Source of the DNA: JBBDIX01 sp050486225
GTDB taxonomy: Bacteria; Actinomycetota; Nitriliruptoria; Nitriliruptorales; Nitriliruptoraceae
Direction: 5' to 3'
Assembly (NCBI GenBank): GCA_050486225.1
Contig: JBJHCV010000007.1
Location: 62,001-126,000, forward strand
DNA length: 64,000 bases
Part shown: positions 51,127-60,667 of the stretch, one piece after another
Layout of the letters: each line of letters starts with the position of its first letter
Numbering within the stretch: the first letter of the stretch is position 1
Notes under the pieces: generated by a model
Told to the model about the DNA's origin: nothing
Seen by the model: the letters and a program-made list of their open reading frames with translations, nothing else
Database searches by the model: none
Translations under genes and position numbers: made by a program

Positions 51127-52323
51127 TCAGTCCGCCGGTGCGTCCAACGACCCTGCGAGTGTCGGGATGCGGGCCGCGACGAGGCGAAGGCACGAGTCGT
51201 TTCCGACCTCGTCCCAGTAGCCGCCGTGGGACAGGAAGCCACGACGGCCGATCACACTGCGCCAGGTCAACTGCTCGGACGTGTACCTGAGTGACGTGGG
51301 TGGCGACATCGACATCGGCGCGACGAGTCCCGACGTGTCGGTCTGGTCGGTCTCGTCGTCCCGGTCCATGAAGTTCGACGCGAGGACGTCTGCGCCGATG
51401 TAGATGTTGGTCCAGTCGAGGTCGTCGCGTCGAGGGGTGCGGTCCAGCAGGTACTCCGGCCGGTAGAGCCTCACGAAGTCCACGGGACAGCCGATCGTGA
51501 AGAGGCTCTGGATCGACGCCTCGTGCCGCTCGTCCGGGGCCACGTGCAGGGAGGTCCTCGGGAACAGGAAGCCGAGGCAGACGAGGCTCCCCAGGCTGAA
51601 CCCGAGCAGGTGGATGTGGCGACCGGGTTCGGCCTCGAGGATCTGGTCGACGGCGACAGCGACCTGCCGCGCGATGCCGGCCTCCAGTCGGTCGTCGTGG
51701 ATGAAGTCCATCAACTGTTCGATGAGCAGCCCCAGGCGCACGATCTGGGGTCGCGCCTTGACGAACACCCAGGTCGTGACGGCGGTGAGTCCGACGGCCA
51801 GCGCGTCGGTGAGGCGTTCGGCGTCACCGGCATCAGGGAGGAACCCCAGGGCCACGAGGATCGTTGCCGCGGTGACCAGGAACAGCATCACGAGGACCGC
51901 GGCGGACAGGAACCCGAGCAGGATCTGGACCTTGGCCCTGCCGGTCTTCGCCCGGCGGCCGGCCCCGAAGACCAACTGGACGGCCCAGACGAGGTACTTG
52001 AGCGCCAGCAGCAACTGGTGCAGGAGCGCTCGGGTGTCACCGTCGGATGCAGCCAGTCCGGCGAGCCGAGGCCGGTAGTCCAGTTCCAGCACGTCCAGGA
52101 CGAGTGCTCCGTCCTCGGTGATGATGCGTGCGCCGTCCCCCGGTGCGCCGAAGGTGCTGTCGAGCCTCTCCACGGCGAAGGTCCCTGGACCGAGGCTGGC
52201 CTCGTCCGCCAGGATCTCGGCGACGCGTCGGGCGCAGTTGGCGGGGCCGGGTTCCAGCCCCGGCACGTAGATCAGCAGCGGCGGCAGCGTCCGCGCAGCT
52301 GGATCGTTGGTGCCCTCGGCCAT
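51127..52323 (-). CDS. Membrane-embedded alpha/beta hydrolase-like protein
   Basis: 398 residues. It opens with LLIYVPGLEPGPANCARRVAE, a lipase-like oxyanion region. Two membrane helices occupy about residues 132-190 (ILLGFLSAAVLVMLFLVTAA, then LAVGLTAVTTWVFV). The nucleophile elbow HLLGFSLGSLVCLGF lies near residue 240, and GCPVDFVRLYRPEYLLD with YIGADVLASNFMDRDDE follows. The C-terminal His may be in LSHGGYWDE. Possible lipase or esterase acting at the membrane; substrate unknown. ATG with GAGG upstream. It stands between lipoprotein genes and the deaminase operon with no clear partner. Confidence 0.75.
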   Translation of the reverse strand: MAEGTNDPAARTLPPLLIYVPGLEPGPANCARRVAEILADEASLGPGTFAVERLDSTFGAPGDGARIITEDGALVLDVLELDYRPRLAGLAASDGDTRALLHQLLLALKYLVWAVQLVFGAGRRAKTGRAKVQILLGFLSAAVLVMLFLVTAATILVALGFLPDAGDAERLTDALAVGLTAVTTWVFVKARPQIVRLGLLIEQLMDFIHDDRLEAGIARQVAVAVDQILEAEPGRHIHLLGFSLGSLVCLGFLFPRTSLHVAPDERHEASIQSLFTIGCPVDFVRLYRPEYLLDRTPRRDDLDWTNIYIGADVLASNFMDRDDETDQTDTSGLVAPMSMSPPTSLRYTSEQLTWRSVIGRRGFLSHGGYWDEVGNDSCLRLVAARIPTLAGSLDAPAD

Positions 52324-52455
52324 GATCGTGCCTCGCGCCGTCCCGGGGCGTCATGCGGTGCCTCGCCCGTCGGGACACTAGCCCAGGCGTCGGCGCCTCC
52401 GCCGAGCCGCCACGGGGCCGCGGACGTCGTGCCCGAGCGGCGGGGGTCCGATCGC

Positions 52456-54234
52456 CTATGCGTCGGTCACGACCAGTTCGACGGCCTCTCCGCCGTCACG
52501 CGCGACCCGGACGAGACCCTGGTCGCAGATCTTCAGGCTCGGGATGCTCACGGTGAGGCACAGGAATCCGGCGGAGGTGAGGAGCCCTTCGATCGGAGAT
52601 CCCATCTCGTCGCGGACGACGTCGGTCACAGCACGACATGCGGCAGCGACGTGAGTGGCCGGTTCGTCGGAGAGGATGCCGTAGATGGGAAGGGCCACAT
52701 CCGCACGAACCGAACCGCCGACCGCAACCGCAATACCTCCCTGCATCTCGATCACACGCTGGGCAGCGGCGATCATGTCCTCCTCATCGACTCCGAGGAC
52801 CATGAGGTTCATCACGCCGGGATTCACGGTCGCGGCGAGGGCCCCCTGGCGCAGGTCGTACCCGCGGACGAGCCCGAGCGCCCGTCGGTCACCGCCTTCG
52901 TGGCGGTCGATGACCGCGATTCGCGCAAGGTCCGACGCCACCGGACTTCCATCACGCAGTTCGACGTCCTCGATCAGTTCGTGGGTCAGCAACTTGCCCG
53001 GGTCCACGCCCATGACACGCATGCGAGTGGTGCCGTCGGGCAGATCGAAACGGAAGTCCGCGGCCGCGAGTGGGCGTTCGACATGAACCGTTCGCCGGGC
53101 CGCGTCCGGGTACTCGGCCGCCGGAGGAGTGAGGAGGTACTCGCCGTCTCGCGCTGCCACCTCGCCCCGGCTCACGACCATGCGGATGGGGAACGTGGAG
53201 AGGTCCTCGACGGCCACGACCGTCGCGATCCTGCCCGGGAGCAGGGATCCGAAGTCCTTGGCGATGCCCATGCTCTCGGCGGCGTTCAGTGTGGCCATCT
53301 TCACGGCGTCCACGGGTGCCACGCCGTTGGCGACCGCCAGGCGAACGAGTCGGTCGATGTGTCCGTCGCGATCGATCGACCACAGTTCCTGTTCGTCGGT
53401 GCAGAACGCGAATCGCGACGGGTCCGCACCGTGCTCAAGAATGGCGGGCAGCAGGTCGTCGAAGTCCGCGGCGCCCGACCCTTCGCGGATCTGGACGACC
53501 AGACCCAGGTCAACCCGCTCGAGGGCCTCCTGCGTCGTGACGGCCTCGTGCTCAGACATCACGCCCAGCGAGACGGATGCCTGCAGGTTCGGTCCGGACA
53601 GACCCTCCAGGTGCCCGCCAATGGTGCGCCCGAGCCGCAGTGCGGTCTCGTAGGTACGCGCCTGGCCTTCGAGTGGCAGCCACGACGCCCAGCAGTTCCA
53701 CTCGCGCAGTTCGACGCAGGCTTCGTGTTCGAGCAACCGTTCGAGATCGTCGTACGAGAAGCGGCCGAGGTCGCCGAATGGCCCCAGTCCGAGCACTCCT
53801 GCGAAGAAGGGGGACAGCAGTATGTCGAGGCCTGTGCCGCCCGCCGCATCGAGTTCGTGCAGCACCGCCGGAAGACCTGCGAGGGTCGCGATCTCGTAGA
53901 AGTCCGTGCACACCGCTGCGGTCCCGTGGGGAACCATGGCCTCCGCGAGGCGCTGGATGGTCACCTGCGAACCGCCGACGTGGATGTGGGTGTCGATGAA
54001 GCCCGGAAGCAGCGTCATGCCGGAGCAGTCCACGACCTTTGTCGAGTCGCCGACGCACTGCGTGACGTCACCCACCGCAGCGATCCGAGGGCCCGCGATG
54101 GCGAGATCGCCCGGCGCTATCCGGCCGGTGTGGACGTTCAGCATCAGGCCGCCGCGAAGGACGAGATCCGCCGGGGCCTTGCCCGCGGCGACATCTGATG
54201 TGTGGCGCCGTTCGTCAGCCTCGTTGCGTGTCAC
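52456..54234 (-). CDS. Adenine deaminase-like amidohydrolase
   Basis: 592 residues. Metal-dependent amidohydrolase with the adenine deaminase C-terminal domain (VNPGVMNLMVLGVDEEDM, GGIAVAVGGSVRADVALP). The barrel shows GFIDTHIHVGGSQVT, IREGSGAADFDDLLPAIL, FCTDEQELWSIDRDGH and MATLNAAESMG. The family motif usually reading ADPHEIANV is TDFYEIATL here, so a typical ligand region has changed and another aminopurine or nucleobase may be the substrate. GTG at 54234 has GGAGG 8 bases upstream. It is last in a four-gene operon with an ABC importer, 20 bases after the ATPase. Confidence 0.8.
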   Translation of the reverse strand: MTRNEADERRHTSDVAAGKAPADLVLRGGLMLNVHTGRIAPGDLAIAGPRIAAVGDVTQCVGDSTKVVDCSGMTLLPGFIDTHIHVGGSQVTIQRLAEAMVPHGTAAVCTDFYEIATLAGLPAVLHELDAAGGTGLDILLSPFFAGVLGLGPFGDLGRFSYDDLERLLEHEACVELREWNCWASWLPLEGQARTYETALRLGRTIGGHLEGLSGPNLQASVSLGVMSEHEAVTTQEALERVDLGLVVQIREGSGAADFDDLLPAILEHGADPSRFAFCTDEQELWSIDRDGHIDRLVRLAVANGVAPVDAVKMATLNAAESMGIAKDFGSLLPGRIATVVAVEDLSTFPIRMVVSRGEVAARDGEYLLTPPAAEYPDAARRTVHVERPLAAADFRFDLPDGTTRMRVMGVDPGKLLTHELIEDVELRDGSPVASDLARIAVIDRHEGGDRRALGLVRGYDLRQGALAATVNPGVMNLMVLGVDEEDMIAAAQRVIEMQGGIAVAVGGSVRADVALPIYGILSDEPATHVAAACRAVTDVVRDEMGSPIEGLLTSAGFLCLTVSIPSLKICDQGLVRVARDGGEAVELVVTDA

Positions 54235-54254
54235 GGGGATCCTCCTCGCTGAAC

Positions 54255-55802
54255 TCAGGGAAGTGCGGCTGCGAGAACGTCTCGGTACGAGGCAGTTCCC
54301 GCGTCGAAGGTGCGGGTCGTCGTGCCCTCGCACATGACGTAGATGCGGTCGGCATGATCGATCAGTTCCTCGAACTCGGACGATGCGAGCACGATCCCCA
54401 GGCCGCGTTCGCGTGCCAGTTCGGTGATGATCTGCCGGATCTCACCCTTGGATCGCACGTCGATGCCCTGCGTGGGTTCGCACAGCAGCAGGACCCGTGG
54501 ATCACTGGCGAGAACCCGACCGAGGACGATCTTCTGCTGATTGCCGCCGCTCAGCCGCTCCACCAGCGTCTCTGTGGAGGGCGTTCGTACGTCGAACTCG
54601 GCGATGGTCCGCTGGGTCAGCGTCCGTTCCGCTGCCAGGCGACGCAAGCCGAACCGGTGCAGGGTGGGGCCACCCGCCAGGCTCAGGTTCTCCCGAACTG
54701 GACGACATCCCACGATGCCTCGGCGTCGACGGTCCTCGGGAACGAGGCGTATGCCAGCCGAGTAGGCCTCAGCGAGGTGGCCCCCAGGGAGGCTGATGTC
54801 GTCGACGGTGACGGTCCCGCTGTCGGTGCCGACGGCGCCTGCGATCGCGTCGAGCACGGCGGCGTGCCCGGAGCCCTGAACCCCCGCGATGCCGATGATC
54901 TCGCCAGCCCGCACCTCCAGGTCAACGTTGTTGAACGAACCGCTCCGAGTGAGTCCGTTCACCTGTAGCACCCGGTCGCCGGTGGATTGGGCGGGACGCC
55001 GAGGAGTCGCCGCGCGGGTTCCGTTCGCCTCTGTTCGAGCCATGAGCGTGACCAGTCGGTCGCGGTCGAGATCGTCGGGCGTGAACGTCCCGACGAGGCG
55101 CCCGTCTCGCAGCACGCTCACGCGGTCGGCGATTCGCAGGACCTCCCCGAGGCGATGGCTGATGTACACGATGCTGCGACCTTCGCCGCGCAGCGTCTCC
55201 AGACGTGTGAGCAGTGCCTCCGCGTCGGACTCAGCGAGTACTGCGGTGGGCTCGTCGAGGACGATCAGGCGCCCCGGGTCCAGAAGTGTCCGAGCGATCT
55301 GGCAGAGGCGCAGTTCCGCGACCGAGATCGCGCTCACGAGACGTGCGTCATCGAGTCGTTCGGCACCGACCTTGTCGAGGGCTCCGCGCACCACCTGGCG
55401 ATCGTCGTCCCCGAGACGTGACCGACGCGACCAGAACCCTTCGAGTCCCAGTGTCACGGTCCTTCCGACGTTGAACGCCGGCACACCCTGCGGCTCCTGT
55501 GGGACCACGCTGATCCCACCGTTGCGGGCGTCGCGCGGATCGCGGAAGTGCACGGGTCTGCCGTCAACCACGAGTTCGCCAGTGTCAGCCCTGATGAGGC
55601 CCGCGAGCAGTCGAACCAACGTCGACTTGCCGGCGCCATTCTCGCCGACGACTGCGTGGATCTCGCCAGCGAGGAAGTCGACCGTCACGTCGGCGAGCGC
55701 GACGACACCCGGATACTCCTTGGTGACCTCGACGACCTGGACCACCGGGTCCTCGATGTCGGGGCCCGGTGGTCCAGGATCGCGCGAGTCGCGGAGGTTC
55801 AC
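54255..55802 (-). CDS. Dual-ABC ATPase of a sugar/nucleoside importer (RbsA/MglA type)
   Basis: 515 residues with two tandem ABC modules. The first has Walker A VVGENGAGKSTLVRLLAGL, signature-like VAELRLCQIARTLLD and Walker B RLIVLDEPTAVLAE. The second has a degenerate Walker A region (GVQGSGHAAVLDAI), signature RLSGGNQQKIVLGRVL and Walker B VLLLCEPTQGID. This asymmetry is normal for RbsA-like ATPases. It powers import with the permease and binding protein upstream. GTG start with GGAGGGG upstream, 10 bases after the binding-protein stop. Confidence 0.93.
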   Translation of the reverse strand: MNLRDSRDPGPPGPDIEDPVVQVVEVTKEYPGVVALADVTVDFLAGEIHAVVGENGAGKSTLVRLLAGLIRADTGELVVDGRPVHFRDPRDARNGGISVVPQEPQGVPAFNVGRTVTLGLEGFWSRRSRLGDDDRQVVRGALDKVGAERLDDARLVSAISVAELRLCQIARTLLDPGRLIVLDEPTAVLAESDAEALLTRLETLRGEGRSIVYISHRLGEVLRIADRVSVLRDGRLVGTFTPDDLDRDRLVTLMARTEANGTRAATPRRPAQSTGDRVLQVNGLTRSGSFNNVDLEVRAGEIIGIAGVQGSGHAAVLDAIAGAVGTDSGTVTVDDISLPGGHLAEAYSAGIRLVPEDRRRRGIVGCRPVRENLSLAGGPTLHRFGLRRLAAERTLTQRTIAEFDVRTPSTETLVERLSGGNQQKIVLGRVLASDPRVLLLCEPTQGIDVRSKGEIRQIITELARERGLGIVLASSEFEELIDHADRIYVMCEGTTTRTFDAGTASYRDVLAAALP

Positions 55803-55812
55803 TGCCCCTCCG

Positions 55813-56853
55813 TCACCGAATCAGTTCTGCGTCCGCGAAGGGTGACCCGATGTCGTCGACGGTGAACAGCGGGATCGGCACGCAGGTCACCCGGGGGATG
55901 TCCTCGCCGTTGAGCAGCGACACGGCGTGTCCCACGCCGAGGATGCCCATCCAGCGAGGCGCGATGCCGTGCACGGAGTCCATGGTCCCCGCCTCGAGGG
56001 CTGCGATCGAGTCGGGCTCGTAGCCGGCACCGACATAGGTGATCACGCCCCGGTAGTCCGCGGGGATCGACTCGGGCTGGAGGATGAAGTAGTGCACGGC
56101 GTACACCCAGTCGACGTCTGGGTGGGCCTGGATCGCGTCTTCGAAGGACCTCAGACCTTCCGCGGGATCGACGAGTTGGGTTGGTGCCGCCACGATCTCG
56201 ATGTTCGGGTACATCTCCTGGACGCGGTCGGTGAACCCGTCTGTACGTCGCTGCGACCATGTGGCATTTGCCGGCCCAGCGATGATGATGCCCGACCCGC
56301 CATCCTCGCCGAGCACCTCGGCGACGCGGTCGGCGCCCAACTGGCCGAACGCGTAGTCGTCCTGCATGACCATGTAGACCTGGTCGCTCGCCACCTCGGT
56401 CGAGATGTTCACGACGGGGATTCCCGCTTCGAGCGCGAGCTCGACCACGGGCACGGATCCGTGGATGTCGGACGGTGCCATGACGAGCGCGTCGGTTCCG
56501 CGCTGGATTGCGTCCTCGATCTGTCGCAGTTGCAGGTCTGGCGAGGCGTAGCCTTCGGCGGAGAGTCGGGTCAACTCGACTCCAGCGAGCCCTGCGGCCT
56601 CATCGGCTCCGTCGTCGATCGCCTGGTAGTAGTAGCCGGCCATGCTGACCTGCATGAGGGTGATGTTGTAGGGCCGGTCAGCGCTGGGAACCTCGTAGGC
56701 GAGGAGATCGTCGGGCGTGGGTTCCTCGTCACACTGCAGCGACGTGCCGACATCGGCTGCCTCCGGTGCACCGTCGCCGTCTGCTTCGCCGCCGCACGCG
56801 ACGGCGACGAGCGCCAAGATGCTCAACGCCCCGATCAGTCTGCGGTTGCTCAT
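55813..56853 (-). CDS. Substrate-binding lipoprotein of the ABC importer
   Basis: 346 residues, lipobox AVACGG (Cys20) and an acidic linker, then a type I periplasmic-binding fold (Peripla_BP_4): ITLMQVSMAGYYYQAIDDGAD, GTDALVMAPSDIHGSVPVV, AGIPVVNISTEVASDQVYMV, GSGIIIAGPANATWSQRRTDGF. The ligand is not deducible; sugar, nucleoside or purine are all compatible, and the co-operonic deaminase favours a purine-type ligand. Its ATG overlaps the permease stop (ATGA), so translation is coupled. Confidence 0.9.
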   Translation of the reverse strand: MSNRRLIGALSILALVAVACGGEADGDGAPEAADVGTSLQCDEEPTPDDLLAYEVPSADRPYNITLMQVSMAGYYYQAIDDGADEAAGLAGVELTRLSAEGYASPDLQLRQIEDAIQRGTDALVMAPSDIHGSVPVVELALEAGIPVVNISTEVASDQVYMVMQDDYAFGQLGADRVAEVLGEDGGSGIIIAGPANATWSQRRTDGFTDRVQEMYPNIEIVAAPTQLVDPAEGLRSFEDAIQAHPDVDWVYAVHYFILQPESIPADYRGVITYVGAGYEPDSIAALEAGTMDSVHGIAPRWMGILGVGHAVSLLNGEDIPRVTCVPIPLFTVDDIGSPFADAELIR

Positions 56854-57977
56854 GTCGAATCCCCTTCCTTGGGGTGGTTCGGGACTACAGTTGTGTGAGA
56901 ATCGTCAACACCGCCGACCGCCGCGTTCGAAGGCCCGGCCGACCCCGGGTTTGCGGGTACTGGGCCGGTCGGCCTTCGGCCGGTGCTCGCAGACACGAGG
57001 CGTCGGCGCAGAGATCTGCCGCTTCCCCGGAACCGGTCGACGAGGACTGCTGCGATGAGCACGAGTCCGGTGAGCATCTGTTGAATGAATTCGGACAGTC
57101 CGGCGATGTTCATGCCCGTGGTCATGACGCTCAGGAGCGACACCCCCAACAGGACACCGAGCATGCCGCCGATGCCTCCACCGATCGCGACGCCGCCGAT
57201 CACTGCCGTGGCGATCGCAAGCAGTTCGTAGCCTTGCCCCAGGCTCGCCTGGCCGACGACGACACGCGAGGCCAGCATGAGACCTGCCGCCCCTGAGAGG
57301 AAGCCGCAGACGGAGTACGCCGCGACCTCGTAGCGGGCCACGCGGATACCTGCCAGTGCGGCGGTCTCGCGACTGCCGCCGATCGCGTAGAAGTAGAGGC
57401 CGATCCGAGTCCTGTTCAACAACACCCACGCAAGCAGTGCGAGAACGACGGCGACGCCGACGGTCGAAGGAACGATTCCCCACTTCTCGCGTCCGAGCAA
57501 CCCGAATGACGCAGGCAGACCGTGGACCGAACGTCCCCCGCTCAGATGGTTGGCGAGCCCGTAGGCGAACGTCAGCATCCCGAAGGTCGCGATGAACGGA
57601 CTCACGCGGAACCGTGCGATGAGCGTTCCGTTGACGAATCCGACCGCCGTCGCTGCAGCGAGTCCAGCCAGCACACCAACCAGGGTTCCCTGGTCGATCA
57701 TGACCATCGCGCCGACGGTGCTGGCCAGCCCCATGGTGGCGCCCACGGAGATGTCGAAGCCGCCAACGAGCAGGGCGAACATCTGCCCGATGGCGACCAC
57801 GAGGAGGATCGAACCGTGACGCATGATGTTCTCGGCGTTGCGGAAGGATCCGAACTGCGCGGGGTACATCACGACGAACACGAGGATGAGGACGAGGAGC
57901 GCCAGGATCAGGCGCACTTCCGTGCGGTATCGGTCACGCAGGCCGTCGAGCTTGAGGACAACGCCTTGGGTCGTCAC
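56850..57977 (-). CDS. ABC importer permease (RbsC-like)
   Basis: 375 residues, about nine or ten membrane helices. BPD_transp_2 signatures include GGFDISVGATMGLASTVGAM, FIATFGMLTFAYGLAN, GIRVARYEVAAYSVCGFLSGAAGL and a Gly-rich loop GGVAIGGGIGGMLGVLLGVSLL. A single permease gene suggests a homodimer with the dual ATPase. The C-terminal 45 residues are Pro/Arg/Ser-rich and not conserved. GTG at 57977 has GGAGGG upstream; an ATG at 58020 is possible. First gene of the operon, behind a predicted promoter at 58067-58038. Confidence 0.92.
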   Translation of the reverse strand: MTTQGVVLKLDGLRDRYRTEVRLILALLVLILVFVVMYPAQFGSFRNAENIMRHGSILLVVAIGQMFALLVGGFDISVGATMGLASTVGAMVMIDQGTLVGVLAGLAAATAVGFVNGTLIARFRVSPFIATFGMLTFAYGLANHLSGGRSVHGLPASFGLLGREKWGIVPSTVGVAVVLALLAWVLLNRTRIGLYFYAIGGSRETAALAGIRVARYEVAAYSVCGFLSGAAGLMLASRVVVGQASLGQGYELLAIATAVIGGVAIGGGIGGMLGVLLGVSLLSVMTTGMNIAGLSEFIQQMLTGLVLIAAVLVDRFRGSGRSLRRRLVSASTGRRPTGPVPANPGSAGPSNAAVGGVDDSHTTVVPNHPKEGDST

Positions 57978-58037
57978 GTGACTGCCCTCCTGCCACGCAA
58001 CGAGCCCGAGCCTCGCCATGGATTCGCGTGTTGAGGG

Positions 58038-58067
58038 ACAGTAATTCGATGCAGGCGTCGCCGTCAA
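58038..58067 (-). promoter_or_regulatory. Sigma-70-type promoter of the importer-deaminase operon
   Basis: On the minus strand TTGACG (58067-58062) and TACTGT (58043-58038) are 18 bases apart, 61 bases before the permease GTG. The surrounding bases (GAATTACTG) are unusually AT-rich for this genome. Confidence 0.6.
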
Positions 58068-58216
58068 TCGTGCCACCGGGGACCCGGGCCGGCGTTTGAC
58101 TTCGACGACGTCAGTTGGTGCTGTGGTCCAACGGCCACGCGTCTGGCAGGCCACCTCCGGGTGGCCGGGATCGCAGCACCGGCGCGCACGCGAGTGGACG
58201 TTCCAGGGAGTGAGAC

Positions 58217-58900
58217 ATGAGCGGATCACCAGCAGGTCGGCTGGGCCTGTTCGGCCTGCTCGTGCTCGGCCTGCTGGGCCTCGTGGCGTGTGGTGGCGAC
58301 GACGCCCTTGAGGACCAGCCGCAGCTCGCCAACCCGGCGTCCGTGCACTGCGAGGAGCAGGGCGGCTCGGTGACGATCGTCGAGACCCCCGACGGGCAGG
58401 TCGGGATCTGCGTCCTCGAGGACGGTCGTGAGTGTGAGGAGTGGGCGTTCCTCGAAGGGGAGTGCAGGCCGGGGGTCGCCCAGGACACGATCACCGTCGA
58501 GGTGTACTTCAGCAACGAGGCGCTCGGTGACCCCTGCGGGGAGGTGTTTCCGGTCACCCGGGAGGTGGCCGACGACACCCCGGCCGTCGACGCGCTCGCG
58601 GCCCTGCTGGCCGGCCCCACGCAGGACGAGATCGCCGAAGGCTACGGCGGCTGGTTCTCCGAGGAGACCGTGGGCCTGCTGCGTTCCGTCGGCGTCACCG
58701 ATGGAACGGCCCGTGTCGACTTCGGGGACCTGCGTCCGGTGATCCCCAATGCCTCGACGTCCTGCGGCTCTGCAGCACTGCTCGCGCAACTCGACCAGAC
58801 GCTGCTCCAGTTTCCCGAGATCGACGCGACGGTCTACTCGATCGACGGGTCCCCGGAGGCGTTCTACGAGTGGCTGCAGTACGAGACACCGGCGGGCTGA
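58217..58900 (+). CDS. Lipoprotein with DUF333 and GerMN domains
   Basis: 227 residues. Lipobox VACGG (Cys25); then a DUF333 domain (ANPASVHCEEQGGS, then ECEEWAFLEGEC) about residues 38-85; then a GerMN-type domain (TVEVYFSNEALGD, TPAVDALAALLAGPTQDEIAEG, GTARVDFGD). DUF333 modules occur in secreted bacterial proteins of unknown role; GerMN was named from sporulation proteins but is widespread. ATG at 58217 with GGGAG upstream. Divergent from the ABC operon. A second DUF333 lipoprotein begins at 63855. Confidence 0.82.
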   Translation: MSGSPAGRLGLFGLLVLGLLGLVACGGDDALEDQPQLANPASVHCEEQGGSVTIVETPDGQVGICVLEDGRECEEWAFLEGECRPGVAQDTITVEVYFSNEALGDPCGEVFPVTREVADDTPAVDALAALLAGPTQDEIAEGYGGWFSEETVGLLRSVGVTDGTARVDFGDLRPVIPNASTSCGSAALLAQLDQTLLQFPEIDATVYSIDGSPEAFYEWLQYETPAG

Positions 58901-59038
58901 GCGCGGGGCGGTGCGCCCCTTGCTGCCGCCGGGCCCCGGAGGTCTCCATCGGTCGTTGACGACTTGGCGCCGATGGAAGAGGATCCGCGTGCCCGCAGGT
59001 CGCGAGCCTGTGCGATGTCTGGCCCGAGGAGTGACACG

Positions 59039-60667
59039 ATGGCCCAGCATGCGAGTGACCTGGTGGTCACCAACGGACGGATCACCACGCTGGCCACCGA
59101 CGGGTCGACCCCGGCGACCGCCGAGGCCCTGGCTGTCCGCAATGGTCGTGTCGAGTGGGTGGGGCAAGACACCGACGCCGGTGACTGGATCGGTGAGCGG
59201 ACCACCGTCCTCGACCTTGGAGGACGGTCGGTCATACCCGGGATCATCGACGCGCACGTGCACTTCGTCCGTGCCGGGTTGACCTGGAACGACGAGTTGC
59301 GCTGGGGCACGGTGTCCAGCCTCGCTGAGGGCCTCGAGCAGATTCGGCAGCGTGCGGCGTCGCAGCCCGAGGGAACGTGGATTCGTGTCGTCGGAGGTTG
59401 GCACCCGAGCCAGTTCGAGGAGAACCGGCCCCCCACGCGCGAGGAGCTCGACCGGGTGGCGCCTGAGCATCCGGTGCTCGTCCAGTACCTGTACGAGTGG
59501 GGAATGGTCAACGCGGTCGGCCATCGGATGGTGAACTGGGACGGCGCGAGCGACGACGGTGTCGATCCGTCCACCATCGACCTCGATGACGCCGGCAACC
59601 CGATCGGTGTCGTGCGCACCCTGCCGTCCCTGCGCTGGCTCCAGGCCGAGCTGCCCGTTCCGGAGCTCGAGGCACAGGTCGCGTCGACCGAGGCGGCCAG
59701 CCGGGAGTTCCTGTCGTACGGGGTGACGGGGGTCATCGACGGAGGTGGATCCAACACGGGACCGGACAAGTACGACGCCGTGTACGAGGCGTGGCGACGG
59801 AACCTCCTGGGCATCCGGGTTCGCATGACGATGCACGCGTCGCGCGCGGGCGCAGAGGAGGACGAGTTCGCGGGCTACTTCCGATTCGCGCATGCTCGGC
59901 AGGGTGACGGCTTCCTGAAGCTGCTCGGCATCGGGGAGCAGATCCTGGTGACGACCTCCGACGACTTCGATCGCACGTCGCAGCTGCCCGCGCAGCTCGA
60001 CCGGGTGACCGCCGTGCTCAGGGAGGCCGCGCGTCGGCGCTGGACCGTGCAGATGCACATGATCCGACCCGACACGCTGGATCTCGTGCTCCCGATCTGG
60101 CAGGAGATCCACCGGGAGCACGACATCCGTGCGCTCCGGTGGGCGATCGTGCATGGAACGGGTCTCGCAACTCGACACTTCGAGGTGCTGCAGGAGGTGG
60201 GTGCCGGGGTCATCACGGAGGCGCTCCTGCGGCTGTGTGGCGAGGATGCCCTCGACTACTGGGGTGCCGAGGCGCTCGAGTGGGCGCCACCGGTCCGCCA
60301 GTTGCAGGCTGCCGGAATTCCTGTCGCCGTCGGATCGGACGCTCTGCGCGTTGCGAGCTACAGCCCGTTCGCCACGCTCCAGTGGTTGACGACCGGGCAG
60401 AGTGTCGTCGGTACCCAGTTGTGGCACCCCGACAACGTCCTGGATCTCGACGAGGCGCTCGCCCTCATGACTGCGGACGCGAGCTGGTTCTCGTTCGAGG
60501 ATCATGAGCGAGGCCGGTTGCAGCCCGGTCACCTCGCCGACTTCGTGGCCCTGTCGCATCACCTCGCGGACCTCGCACCCTCGGAGTTCACCGACGTCCG
60601 CTCTGACCTCACGGTTGTCGGAGGAGAACTTGCCTGGGCGTCGGATGCCTTCCCCGCGATCGATTGA
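59039..60667 (+). CDS. YtcJ-like metal-dependent amidohydrolase
   Basis: 542 residues of the amidohydrolase superfamily. Metal motif VIPGIIDAHVHFVRAG; RVVGGWHPSQFEENRPPTREEL typical of YtcJ; a central VQMHMIRPDTLDLVL; ALRWAIVHGTGL; late-domain AAGIPVAVGSDALRVASYSPF. Such enzymes hydrolyse N-acyl or amide bonds; substrate unknown. No signal peptide. GAGGAG 9 bases before the ATG at 59039 decides the start over two earlier in-frame ATGs. It lies opposite the deaminase operon, but shared function is only a guess. Confidence 0.85.
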   Translation: MAQHASDLVVTNGRITTLATDGSTPATAEALAVRNGRVEWVGQDTDAGDWIGERTTVLDLGGRSVIPGIIDAHVHFVRAGLTWNDELRWGTVSSLAEGLEQIRQRAASQPEGTWIRVVGGWHPSQFEENRPPTREELDRVAPEHPVLVQYLYEWGMVNAVGHRMVNWDGASDDGVDPSTIDLDDAGNPIGVVRTLPSLRWLQAELPVPELEAQVASTEAASREFLSYGVTGVIDGGGSNTGPDKYDAVYEAWRRNLLGIRVRMTMHASRAGAEEDEFAGYFRFAHARQGDGFLKLLGIGEQILVTTSDDFDRTSQLPAQLDRVTAVLREAARRRWTVQMHMIRPDTLDLVLPIWQEIHREHDIRALRWAIVHGTGLATRHFEVLQEVGAGVITEALLRLCGEDALDYWGAEALEWAPPVRQLQAAGIPVAVGSDALRVASYSPFATLQWLTTGQSVVGTQLWHPDNVLDLDEALALMTADASWFSFEDHERGRLQPGHLADFVALSHHLADLAPSEFTDVRSDLTVVGGELAWASDAFPAID

